DNA of 64,000 nucleotides, from assembly GCA_965234405.1 (NCBI GenBank), contig OZ248346.1; one strand, given 5' to 3'. The stretch comes from Planktophila turicensis. GTDB taxonomy: Bacteria; Actinomycetota; Actinomycetes; Nanopelagicales; Nanopelagicaceae. Below the pieces are notes generated by a model. The model had not been told where the DNA came from. It was given only the letters and a program-made list of their open reading frames with translations, and did no database searches. Numbering within the stretch: the first letter of the stretch is position 1; each line of letters opens with the position of its first letter. Shown here one piece after another: positions 36,770 to 44,306 of this stretch. The translations under genes were made by a program, and so were the position numbers.

Positions 36770-38209
36770 ATGCGCCGCGCCAAAATTGTTTGCACGATGG
36801 GTCCAGCAGTTGAATCTCCAGAGAAGGTTAAGGAGCTCATCGCCGCTGGCATGAATATGGCTCGACTCAACCTTTCTCATGGTGGTTATGAAGAGCACCA
36901 GGCTCGCCTTGATCGCGTGCGCTCTGCGGCAAAAGAAGCTGGCAAGGCTGTGGCAATCCTCGTAGACCTACAAGGACCAAAGATTCGTCTCGGTCGCTTT
37001 GCTGATGGTCCTCATGATCTTGCTCGTGGAGATATCTTCACGATTACTACTGATGAGATTTCAGGAACAAAAGAGCGCGTCGGAACTACGTACAAAGGTC
37101 TTCCCGGAGATTGCAAAGCAGGAGACCGCATCCTTATCGACGATGGAAAAGTTACCGTCGAAGTTATTGAAGTAAAGGGCAACGATGTTGTCACCAAGTG
37201 CATTCAGCCAGGAGCAGTAAGCAACAACAAGGGAATCAACCTTCCTGGTGTTGCTGTATCAGTTCCTGCAATGTCTGAAAAAGATGAAGATGATCTTCGT
37301 TGGGGACTTCGCGCAGGAGCAGATTTCATCGCGCTCTCATTCGTTCGCGATGCGGCAGACGTTAAAGATGTTCACGCAATCATGGATGAAGTCGGAATTC
37401 GCGTTCCGGTTATCGCAAAGATTGAAAAGCCACAGGCCGTTGAAAACTTGGTAGAAATCGTTGCAGCATTTGACGGCATCATGGTTGCTCGCGGTGATCT
37501 CGGTGTTGAACTTCCTATTGAAGATGTCCCAATGGTCCAGAAGCGTTGTGTCGAGCTCGCTCGCGATGCTGCAAAACCTGTCATTGTTGCAACACAGATG
37601 CTTGATTCGATGATCACAAACTCTTCACCAACTCGCGCAGAAGCCACAGACTGCGCAAACGCTGTTCTTGATGGCGCAGATGCGCTCATGCTTTCAGGTG
37701 AAACTTCCGTTGGAGAATTCGCTATTCAGGCAGTTGAAACAATGGCCCGCATCATCGAGCGCACTGAAGAACTTGGCCTCGATCGCATTCGCCCATTGAT
37801 GACTAATCCACGTACAAAGGGCGGCGCAATCACTAAGGCTGCTGCTGAAGTTGGACTCATTGTCGGTGCGAAGTTCCTTGTGACATTTACACAATCCGGT
37901 GACTCTGCACGCCGTATCTCACGCCTTCGTTCACCTATTCCAATCCTTGCAATCACTCCTGAAGAAGGCACATATAACCGCCTAGCTCTCTCATGGGGCG
38001 TTGAACCATTGGTAACTCCAATGGTCAAGCACACCGATGAGATGGTTCTTCAGGCAGACAAGATGCTCATCGAAGGCAAGCGCGCTGAAATCGGCGAATC
38101 TGTGATGATCGTTGCTGGTTCACCTCCAGGAATTCCTGGATCTACAAACGCTATGCGCGTACACACAGTAGGCGATGCCGTTAACGGCGTAGTCGCTGCG
38201 TATCGCTAG
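36770..38209 (+). CDS. pyk: Pyruvate kinase
   Basis: Glycolytic enzyme transferring phosphate from PEP to ADP. The 479 residues show RRAKIVCTMGPA at the N-terminus, the DLQGPKIRLG segment, the signature IAKIEKPQAVENL with catalytic Lys, MVARGDLGVELP, and the C-terminal effector domain. The start ATG follows TAAGGT by six bases without a ribosome site. A tRNA gene and a PdtaR-like regulator follow, a neighbourhood I recall from other actinobacteria. Confidence 0.97.
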   Translation: MRRAKIVCTMGPAVESPEKVKELIAAGMNMARLNLSHGGYEEHQARLDRVRSAAKEAGKAVAILVDLQGPKIRLGRFADGPHDLARGDIFTITTDEISGTKERVGTTYKGLPGDCKAGDRILIDDGKVTVEVIEVKGNDVVTKCIQPGAVSNNKGINLPGVAVSVPAMSEKDEDDLRWGLRAGADFIALSFVRDAADVKDVHAIMDEVGIRVPVIAKIEKPQAVENLVEIVAAFDGIMVARGDLGVELPIEDVPMVQKRCVELARDAAKPVIVATQMLDSMITNSSPTRAEATDCANAVLDGADALMLSGETSVGEFAIQAVETMARIIERTEELGLDRIRPLMTNPRTKGGAITKAAAEVGLIVGAKFLVTFTQSGDSARRISRLRSPIPILAITPEEGTYNRLALSWGVEPLVTPMVKHTDEMVLQADKMLIEGKRAEIGESVMIVAGSPPGIPGSTNAMRVHTVGDAVNGVVAAYR

Positions 38210-38249
38210 TACACAGCCCAACTCGTTTCTCGTATCCGCGCTTCTCTAA

Positions 38250-38265
38250 TACGATAGGGGAGTAC
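38250..38265 (+). promoter_or_regulatory. Candidate -10 element for tRNA-pdtaR transcript
   Basis: TACGAT at 38250-38255 would place the transcription start near 38262, four bases before the tRNA. The -35 region (TTTCTC around 38226) is weak. Confidence 0.4.
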
Positions 38266-38338
38266 GCCTCGGTACTCCAACGGTAGAGAGGGCAGTCTCA
38301 AACACTGCATAGTGTCGGTTCGAATCCGACTCGAGGCA
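38266..38338 (+). tRNA. tRNA with CAA anticodon (Leu), class I shape
   Basis: A 73-base cloverleaf read by eye. Acceptor stem 38266-38272 pairs with 38331-38337 (six Watson-Crick pairs and one G-U). T8 is present, the D stem is CTC/GAG, and the D loop contains GG. The anticodon stem GCAGT/ACTGC is perfect, with loop CTCAAAC and anticodon CAA at 38299-38301. The variable loop has only five bases (ATAGT). The T arm is GTCGG-TTCGAAT-CCGAC, and the discriminator is A. CCA is not encoded in full. Bacterial tRNA-Leu normally has a long variable arm, so the isotype is assigned by anticodon only. Confidence 0.85.
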
Positions 38339-38339
38339 C

Positions 38340-38939
38340 ATGAGCAACGAAGCTACATCGAAGACAGCAGTGCGCATTCTCGTCGCCGAGGATGAAGCGC
38401 TCATTCGTATGGACCTTGTCGAAATGTTGCAAGAAGCTGGCTATGAAGTTGTAGCGCAAGCAACCAATGGCGAAGAAGCAATTGCACTCGCTACTGAACA
38501 TCACCCTGATTTAGCGATTCTCGATGTCAAGATGCCAGTGCTCGATGGAATTTCAGCAGCGGAAAAAATTATCTCGATTGCTCCAGTTTTAATGTTGACC
38601 GCATTTAGCCAGAAAGAACTCGTTGATCGCGCGCGCGATGCCGGAGTCATGGCCTACGTTGTTAAGCCATTCACTATCGGAGATCTTGTTCCTGCCATAG
38701 AAATTGCAATTAGTCGCCATACGCAGATGAGATCACTTGCTGAAGAAGTTGCCGACCTTCACGAACGTCTTGAAACGAGAAAGATTATTGATCGCGCAAA
38801 GGGCATCTTGATGAAGGCTCTCAATCTCTCAGAGCCTGAAGCTTTCTCATGGATTCAAAGGGCGGCTATGGACCGTCGCCTGACCATGAAAGAGGTCGCA
38901 AATGCGGTCATTTCCCCTGAGGCTGCCCTCGATAAGTAG
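38340..38939 (+). CDS. pdtaR: PdtaR-like response regulator with ANTAR domain
   Basis: Two-domain regulator of 199 residues. The receiver domain (about residues 10-125) has the acidic pair in VAEDEAL, the phospho-acceptor Asp in LAILDVKMP, the LTAF threonine and VKPF lysine. The ANTAR RNA-binding domain (about 140-195) has IIDRAKGILMKALNLSEPEAFSWIQRAA, here recognised by DRAKGILM and EAFSWIQRAAM. PdtaR binds hairpin pairs to prevent transcription termination. The ATG lies one base after the tRNA, with no room for a normal ribosome site, so a processed leaderless mRNA is possible; GTG 38370 is a weaker alternative. The PdtaS kinase is not in the window. Confidence 0.9.
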   Translation: MSNEATSKTAVRILVAEDEALIRMDLVEMLQEAGYEVVAQATNGEEAIALATEHHPDLAILDVKMPVLDGISAAEKIISIAPVLMLTAFSQKELVDRARDAGVMAYVVKPFTIGDLVPAIEIAISRHTQMRSLAEEVADLHERLETRKIIDRAKGILMKALNLSEPEAFSWIQRAAMDRRLTMKEVANAVISPEAALDK

Positions 38940-39029
38940 CTCGTTGTGCAGTTGGCCAGCCCACAGGAAAGTCTCTTAATTTCGTAATCAAAAAGTAACC
39001 TCCCACGCCCGATTTCAGACCATTTGACC

Positions 39030-39110
39030 TTGTCTCAAGCATGGGTTGAGCATTACTCTTCACACCTCCCTGTCCCGGGACACAAGCAAGAAAAAACAGG
39101 AAGGCAATAC
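39030..39110 (+). promoter_or_regulatory. livK promoter region with operator-like repeats
   Basis: Candidate boxes TTGTCT (39030-39035) and TACTCT (39054-39059) have an 18-base spacer. Inside the spacer lies the inverted repeat CTCAA (39034-39038) and TTGAG (39046-39050). A perfect 12-base palindrome TGTCCCGGGACA (39071-39082) sits just after the expected start near 39066. The ribosome site ACAGGAAGG precedes the ATG. The rest of the 171-base gap after pdtaR shows no gene. Confidence 0.45.
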
Positions 39111-40265
39111 ATGAACAAGAAGATCGTAAGCGGCTTCGCTATTGCTGCTGCTGCAACTCTCACCCTTGGTGCAGTTGCAACAGCTCCAGCGAACGCAGCA
39201 CCAAAGACAGTAAAGCTCGCATTTATGGGCCCACTAACTGGAGATTATGCTGGCCTTGGCCAGGATCAGATCCCAGGAGTTATCTGGGCACTTGATCAGT
39301 ACAACCGCACAAACCCTGCAGTAAAGGTCACCCTTGTTAAGGCTGACTCACAGTGCGACGGAACAGTTGCTGCAAACGTAGCTCCTGGTGTTGCTGCAGA
39401 TAAGGCAATCATCGGCGTCGTCGGAACATCATGTTCAGGTGAAGCACGTAACTCATTCCCTGCATACAAGGCTGCTGGCCTCACAATGGTCGCACCTTCA
39501 GCATCAGCAGTTGACCTAACAAACCGTAAGGCAAAGTCAAACGGTTTCCCAGTCTTCCACCGCGTTGTTGCGAATGACTCACTTCAGGGTCCAGCACTTG
39601 CTCGTTACGCAGCATCAGGTGTTGCAAACCCTAAGTACTACATGATCGATGATCAATCAACATACGGAGCTCCACTTATCAAGCAGGATACAACTCCTAC
39701 TGCTAAGAAGCTTGGAACAATTGTTGGTACAGATTCAGTCGCTCAAAAGACAGCTGACTACACTTCAGTAGTAGCAAAGGTAAAGGCTTCAGGAGCGAAC
39801 ATCGTCGTATACGGTGGTTATGACTCAGACGCAGGTAAGTTGTTTAAGGCACTTCGCGATGGTGGATACACAGGCATCCTTGCAGGTGGCGATGGAATCA
39901 ACACATCTGACTTCGTTGGATTTGCTGGTTCAGCAGCTGAAGGCGTTCGCATGACTGCGGCATCAGTTCCTTTCGCTACATTGCTAACAGCAGCTCAGCT
40001 TGCTGACTTCGTTAAGGTCACAGGCGTCAAGGTTCCTGGTCTTTACGCAGAAACAGCTTGGACAGCAACTAACGTCTTCCTAGACTGCATCAAGGCAGGC
40101 AAGTTGACACGTTCTGCTATCCAGGCATGCGTTAACAACAGCACATTTACTGACGCAGGTGGCGCTAAGTTCAAGTTCGATCGCTACGGTGATCCAACAA
40201 CTGCTGCTGCAGTTGGTGGATGGGTAGTCAAGGGCGGCAAGGTCGTCTACGACAAGGTTGCTTAA
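39111..40265 (+). CDS. livK: Branched-chain amino acid ABC transporter, substrate-binding protein
   Basis: Periplasmic-binding-fold type I protein of 384 residues that captures Leu/Ile/Val-like ligands for the LivHMGF permease. The N-terminus is a signal peptide (basic MNKK, hydrophobic core to about residue 22, likely cleavage after PANA near residue 29) without any cysteine, so it is not a lipoprotein, unusual for a gram-positive binding protein. The mature part begins VKLAFMGPLTGDYAGLGQ and has GVVGTSCSGEA. The ATG at 39111 has AGGAAGG upstream. Codon use is extremely biased, suggesting very high expression. Ligand is inferred from family. Confidence 0.92.
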   Translation: MNKKIVSGFAIAAAATLTLGAVATAPANAAPKTVKLAFMGPLTGDYAGLGQDQIPGVIWALDQYNRTNPAVKVTLVKADSQCDGTVAANVAPGVAADKAIIGVVGTSCSGEARNSFPAYKAAGLTMVAPSASAVDLTNRKAKSNGFPVFHRVVANDSLQGPALARYAASGVANPKYYMIDDQSTYGAPLIKQDTTPTAKKLGTIVGTDSVAQKTADYTSVVAKVKASGANIVVYGGYDSDAGKLFKALRDGGYTGILAGGDGINTSDFVGFAGSAAEGVRMTAASVPFATLLTAAQLADFVKVTGVKVPGLYAETAWTATNVFLDCIKAGKLTRSAIQACVNNSTFTDAGGAKFKFDRYGDPTTAAAVGGWVVKGGKVVYDKVA

Positions 40266-40304
40266 TAAAGCAATCAAATAGCAACATCGTATTAATGTAA
40301 TAAG

Positions 40305-40343
40305 GCGTGGTCACTTCTTCGCACAACTTAGAAGTGACCACGC
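40305..40343 (+). other. Strong hairpin between livK and livH
   Basis: A 14-pair perfect stem, GCGTGGTCACTTCT at 40305-40318 with its complement at 40330-40343, and an 11-base loop. It is not followed by a T-run, so it is more likely a 3' stabiliser or partial terminator that keeps livK mRNA above livHMGF than a full terminator. Confidence 0.75.
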
Positions 40344-40377
40344 TTAACACTTATCAGCATTCATCGGATTGGTCACA

Positions 40378-41331
40378 ATGAACTTTTCAGTTATAACGTC
40401 TCAATTTTGGTCGCTCATGCTTCAAGGCTTGGCGCTCGGCCTCATCTATTCGCTTGTAGCGCTTGGATACACAATGGTCTATGGAGTGTTAAGACTTATT
40501 AACTTTGCTAACTCAGAAGTATTTATGCTGGGCACTTTCGCAACACTTTACTTCCAAGTCACGGTTCTGGGTTTCCCAAGTAGTTCTCCTTCAATCCATG
40601 GACTTAAGCTCGTTGGGGTTTTAGTGCTCTCAATGATTGTGTCGATGATTGCATGTGCTCTCATTGCCATCTTGGTTGAAATTGTTGCTTATCGCAGATT
40701 GCGAGCACGTGGAGCTAGCCGACTCGCATCATTGATTTCAGCAATCGGAGTTTCAATTTTTCTTCTCGAAGGAGTAAGTCAGCTAACCGGAGGACGTCCA
40801 AGAACTGCCCCACGTCTTCTCGATAAGTGGTCATTTGGTGAATTTGGTGGCGCCAACTTCCGAATTGATACGATGATGGCAATTGTTTTCCCAATCATAA
40901 TTTTTGTAGTTCTAGACCGATTTGTTACGAGATCTAGATTAGGTAAATCAATTCGAGCTGTTTCTATGTCAGAAGAGAATTCGAAATTAATGGGTATCAA
41001 TATCAATAGAGTTATTACACTAACTTTTTGCATCGGTGGCTTAACTACCGGCGCGGCAGCGTTTCTTTACACAACGGTCTACGAGAACACAGTGTTCAAT
41101 GTTGGCTTTAATATGGGAATCGCAGCCTTCACTGCTGCAGTTCTCGGTGGCATTGGAAACCTCCGAGGCGCCTTCTATGGTGGTCTTGCCCTGGGAATGG
41201 TTGAACAATTTGCCTCAGCGGTTCTTGGTTCTCAGTGGAAAGCAGTGACCGTATTTGTTATTTTGGTAGTAGTGCTTTTGTTCAAACCTAATGGTTTATT
41301 TGGCGAAGCAGTTCAGCAGACAAGGACGTGA
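40378..41331 (+). CDS. livH: Branched-chain amino acid ABC transporter, permease LivH
   Basis: Integral membrane permease of 317 residues with about eight helices. It opens with LGLIYSLVALGYTMVYGVLRLINFANSE, here recognised by YSLVALGYTMVYG and LINFANSE, and has the EAA-like coupling loop SEENSKLMGININ and the C-terminal TAAVLGGIGNLRGAFYGG. The ATG at 40378 is preferred to a TTG nine bases upstream. Base composition is visibly more AT-rich than the neighbouring livK. It overlaps livM by a single base or four bases depending on the livM start. Confidence 0.93.
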   Translation: MNFSVITSQFWSLMLQGLALGLIYSLVALGYTMVYGVLRLINFANSEVFMLGTFATLYFQVTVLGFPSSSPSIHGLKLVGVLVLSMIVSMIACALIAILVEIVAYRRLRARGASRLASLISAIGVSIFLLEGVSQLTGGRPRTAPRLLDKWSFGEFGGANFRIDTMMAIVFPIIIFVVLDRFVTRSRLGKSIRAVSMSEENSKLMGININRVITLTFCIGGLTTGAAAFLYTTVYENTVFNVGFNMGIAAFTAAVLGGIGNLRGAFYGGLALGMVEQFASAVLGSQWKAVTVFVILVVVLLFKPNGLFGEAVQQTRT

Positions 41332-42374
41332 TGAGAATTATGAATAACTTCAATCTCCGCGATAAAGGTGCCGAAATTTGGTCCAAGTGGAATAAACCAA
41401 CGAGGTTTATTTTCGCAGTGGTAGTCATCTTTTTGGTAGGACTTCTTCCGCTTGCGGCATCTTGGGGCCCAACTAGTTTCTTAAATACTCCGATTACTTC
41501 TTATGAAAATGTCCTTGTTTATCCGGTCGGAATGTTCGTGCTCATGGCGCTTGGGTTGAATATCGTGGTCGGAAAGTCTGGCCTCCTCGATCTGGGTTAC
41601 ATCGCATTCTTTGCAATTGGTGCCTATACCCAAGGAATCCTTTCAACTCTTTATGGCTGGAATACTTGGGAGACACTCCCATTCGGAATTGCATTCGCAA
41701 TGTTGGCTGGAGTCCTGCTGGGACTTCCAGCGCTACGTCTTCGTGGCGATTACCTAGCAATCATCACACTCGGATTCGGTGAGATCGTACGTATCGTCGC
41801 TCTCAATATCGAAGTGACCGGGGGACCTAACGGAATTCCCGGAATTCCGAATCCGCCAAGTTTGTTTGGCCTTAAATTCGATTTAATGCACACCAGAAAC
41901 TTCTTCTGGTTGGTTTTGGCACTTATTCTGCTGACGATTTGGATGATTCGCCGCTTCACAGTTCGCCGTCCAGGTCGCGCGTGGGAAGCAATCCGCCAAG
42001 ATGAAGATGTCGCAGCCCTTATGGGAGTGAACACGCTGGTCTACAAGCTCTGGTCATTCGTAATCGGAGCCGCGGTTGGTGGAGCAGCTGGAGTTATTTA
42101 TGCATCAAAGGTTATGGTGATTTCACCGGATATGTTCCGATTTGATATCTCGATTTTGATTCTTGCCTGCGTGGTATTCGGTGGAATTGGAAACATTTGG
42201 GGTGTCGTGGTTGGAGCTTCGTTACTGGCTTATCTTCCGGACCGCATTCGATTCTTATCTGATGCGCGTCAAATGGTATTCGGACTTGTTCTAATCATCA
42301 TGATGAACCTTCGCCCAGATGGACTACTCCCTCGTAAGAAGCGTGAAAAAATTGAAGAGAAGAGGTCAATGTAA
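41331..42374 (+). CDS. livM: Branched-chain amino acid ABC transporter, permease LivM
   Basis: Second permease subunit, 347 residues from the ATG at 41331 (a GTG at 41328 would add one residue). After a charged N-terminus come about nine helices with ALGLNIVVGKSGLLDLGYIAFFAIGAY, here seen as GLNIVVGKSGLLDLGY, and the coupling loop AIRQDEDVAALMGVN. The C-terminus is basic (RKKREKIEEKR). It overlaps livG by one base at its TAATG junction. Family and position fix the role. Confidence 0.93.
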   Translation: MRIMNNFNLRDKGAEIWSKWNKPTRFIFAVVVIFLVGLLPLAASWGPTSFLNTPITSYENVLVYPVGMFVLMALGLNIVVGKSGLLDLGYIAFFAIGAYTQGILSTLYGWNTWETLPFGIAFAMLAGVLLGLPALRLRGDYLAIITLGFGEIVRIVALNIEVTGGPNGIPGIPNPPSLFGLKFDLMHTRNFFWLVLALILLTIWMIRRFTVRRPGRAWEAIRQDEDVAALMGVNTLVYKLWSFVIGAAVGGAAGVIYASKVMVISPDMFRFDISILILACVVFGGIGNIWGVVVGASLLAYLPDRIRFLSDARQMVFGLVLIIMMNLRPDGLLPRKKREKIEEKRSM

Positions 42375-43150
42375 TGTCTGAGAAACTTCTCGAACTCAAG
42401 AACGTCACCATCAAGTTCGGTGGTGTGACAGCGCTCAACGAAGTTAACTTCCATGTTAACAAAGGTGAAATCTGCGCACTCATCGGACCCAACGGCGCCG
42501 GAAAGACAACAGTCTTTAACGTCGTCACAGGTGTCTACCCAATTACTTCAGGCGAAATCACCTTCAAGGGCGAAAACCTTGCAGGTAAGAAGCGCCATCA
42601 AGTAACTAAGTCAGGCCTTGCACGTACATTCCAGAACGTTCGCCTCTTCGGAGATATGACCGCTCTCGAAAACGTTGTCACGGCAACGGATGTACATAAG
42701 AAGACAGGTCTCTTGCGTGCTCTATTTGGCACACCGCTTAACCGCAAGGAAGAGCGTGAGTCCCATTCTCGTGCACATGAGCTCCTAGCCCTCATGGGTA
42801 TCGATCACCGTGCAGACCAGCTTGCAAAGAATCTTCCTTACGGAGATCAGCGTCGTCTCGAAATTGCTCGCGCTCTCGGAACAGAGCCTGAACTTCTTCT
42901 TCTCGACGAACCAGCAGCTGGCTTCAACCCTGCGGAAAAGGTAGAGCTTGCAAATCTCATCAAGAAGATTCGTGACAGGGGCTACACAGTCCTGCTCATT
43001 GAGCACGATATGTCGCTCATCATGGGAATCTCAGATCGCGTTGCTGTTCTCGACTTCGGTCAGAAGATTGCAGATGATCTTCCATCAGTTGTACAAAACG
43101 ACCCTCGTGTTATCGAGGCTTATTTAGGAGTGCCAGCAGATGCGTCTTGA
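42374..43150 (+). CDS. livG: Branched-chain amino acid ABC transporter, ATPase LivG
   Basis: Cytoplasmic ABC ATPase of 258 residues. Walker A is GPNGAGKTT (about 38-46), the signature-equivalent region reads LPYGDQRRLEIARAL, Walker B is LLLLDEPAAGFNP (LLLLDEPAAG), and the switch His is in LLIEHDMSLIM. The LivG type is identified by YGDQRRLE and the ARTFQNVRLF insertion. It overlaps livM by one base and livF by 11 bases. Confidence 0.95.
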   Translation: MSEKLLELKNVTIKFGGVTALNEVNFHVNKGEICALIGPNGAGKTTVFNVVTGVYPITSGEITFKGENLAGKKRHQVTKSGLARTFQNVRLFGDMTALENVVTATDVHKKTGLLRALFGTPLNRKEERESHSRAHELLALMGIDHRADQLAKNLPYGDQRRLEIARALGTEPELLLLDEPAAGFNPAEKVELANLIKKIRDRGYTVLLIEHDMSLIMGISDRVAVLDFGQKIADDLPSVVQNDPRVIEAYLGVPADAS

Positions 43151-43859
43151 AATTAAAGATCTTCGCGTTCACTACGGCAAGATTGAAGCCATCAAGGGCG
43201 TATCAGTCGTTGTAAACCAAGGTGAGATCGTCACACTCATCGGAGCTAACGGCGCCGGTAAGACAACTATCCTTAAAACCATCTCAGGACTTCGCCCTGT
43301 TTCAAGCGGCGACATCACATTCGATGGCACAAGCATTAATAAGATCCCTGCCCACGAGCGCGTTGATCTTGGTATTTCACAGGTTCCAGAAGGCCGCGGA
43401 ATTTTCCCAGGCATGACGGTCCTTGAAAACCTAGAGATGGGTAAGTTCAATCGTCCTGATCGCAAGAACGAGATGGAAGAAGATCTCGATCGCATTTACA
43501 CCTTGTTCCCACGTCTTAAGGAGCGCACAGCACAAGCCGGCGGAACTCTTTCAGGCGGAGAGCAGCAGATGCTTGCAATGGGTCGCGCACTTATGGCACG
43601 TCCTAAGGTTTTATTGCTTGATGAGCCTTCAATGGGTCTTGCTCCTCAGATGATTGCAAATATCTTCCGCATCATCACAGAGATCAACAAGCAGGGCGTA
43701 ACGATTCTCTTGGTAGAACAGAATGCACAGCAGGCGCTTCAGCGCGCACACCGTGCATATATTCTCGAAACAGGAAGCGTTACAAAGGAAGCAGCAGCTT
43801 CTGACCTACTCAATGACCCAGCTGTACGCGAGGCTTACCTCGGAACAGGTGCTCACTAA
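43140..43859 (+). CDS. livF: Branched-chain amino acid ABC transporter, ATPase LivF
   Basis: Second ABC ATPase, 239 residues. It has Walker A GANGAGKTT (about 36-44), the signature LSGGEQQMLAMGRALM, Walker B LLLDEPSMGLAP and the switch His replaced by Gln in LLVEQNAQQAL, as usual for LivF. VPEGRGIFPGMTVLENL is the LivF hallmark. The operon ends here, and a hairpin terminator lies just downstream inside the end of the convergent thioesterase gene. Confidence 0.95.
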   Translation: MRLEIKDLRVHYGKIEAIKGVSVVVNQGEIVTLIGANGAGKTTILKTISGLRPVSSGDITFDGTSINKIPAHERVDLGISQVPEGRGIFPGMTVLENLEMGKFNRPDRKNEMEEDLDRIYTLFPRLKERTAQAGGTLSGGEQQMLAMGRALMARPKVLLLDEPSMGLAPQMIANIFRIITEINKQGVTILLVEQNAQQALQRAHRAYILETGSVTKEAAASDLLNDPAVREAYLGTGAH

Positions 43860-43864
43860 GTAAG

Positions 43865-44275
43865 TTACTCCTTAATTAAAATGAGGCAGGTTATGCGAGC
43901 TGTACAAGTTCGCTGACCTGCCTCGTTTGTTATAACGATCTCATAGACACAGAGAGTGCGACCGAGTGAAACTGGTGTCGCAACTGCGGTGACGTAGCCA
44001 CTCGTTGCTGATTTGTGGTGAGTTGCATTGATATCAACACCAACAATCTTGCGATCAGGGCCAGCATGTAACTGAGTGCCGATAGAACCTAAAGACTCAG
44101 CAAGAACTACGTTCGCACCGCCGTGAAGGAGGCCGATAGGTTGCGTATTGCCTTCTACAGGCATGCGAGCAACCAAGCGCTGTGGCGACACTTCGAGCAT
44201 TTCGATACCCATCTTGATATCGAGAGCCCCTTGGCCGCGATCTTTGATGATTGCTAAGTAATCAGGTTCAGTCAT
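43865..44275 (-). CDS. PaaI/YbdB-like hotdog thioesterase
   Basis: Single hotdog-fold protein of 136 residues from MTEPDYLAI at 44275. The hotdog signature LLHGGANVVLAESLGSIGT (LHGGANVVLAES) carries the catalytic Glu/Asp-equivalent position on the long helix, and DINATHHKSATSGYVTA is the second conserved block. Relatives hydrolyse aryl- or acyl-CoA thioesters, and the menaquinone-pathway DHNA-CoA thioesterase is one possibility; the substrate cannot be told from sequence. The longer frame to 44407 would overlap the polA start and is not favoured. Divergent from polA with about 31 bases between starts. Confidence 0.85.
   Translation of the reverse strand: MTEPDYLAIIKDRGQGALDIKMGIEMLEVSPQRLVARMPVEGNTQPIGLLHGGANVVLAESLGSIGTQLHAGPDRKIVGVDINATHHKSATSGYVTAVATPVSLGRTLCVYEIVITNEAGQRTCTARITCLILIKE
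43883..43931 (+). terminator. Terminator of the liv operon, inside the opposing gene
   Basis: Stem GAGGCAGGT (43883-43891) with ACCTGCCTC (43916-43924), an inner GCGA/TCGC extension, followed by GTTTGTT. It lies within the last codons of the convergent thioesterase gene. Confidence 0.65.
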
Positions 44276-44306
44276 AGTTGCAGAGTTTATATCTATGATG
44301 AGCGCC
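44276..44306. promoter_or_regulatory. Divergent promoter between thioesterase gene and polA
   Basis: On the plus strand TATGAT (44294-44299) lies seven bases before the polA ATG at 44307. On the minus strand TAAACT (44284-44289) lies eight bases before the thioesterase ATG at 44275. Both genes would be leaderless or nearly so, and the two -10 elements are only four bases apart. Confidence 0.45.

Noticed and set aside
38304..38318. Hairpin ACACT-GCAT-AGTGT read as a long variable arm of a class II tRNA-Leu
   Set aside because: It would consume the anticodon stem and the T stem, both perfect in the class I fold.
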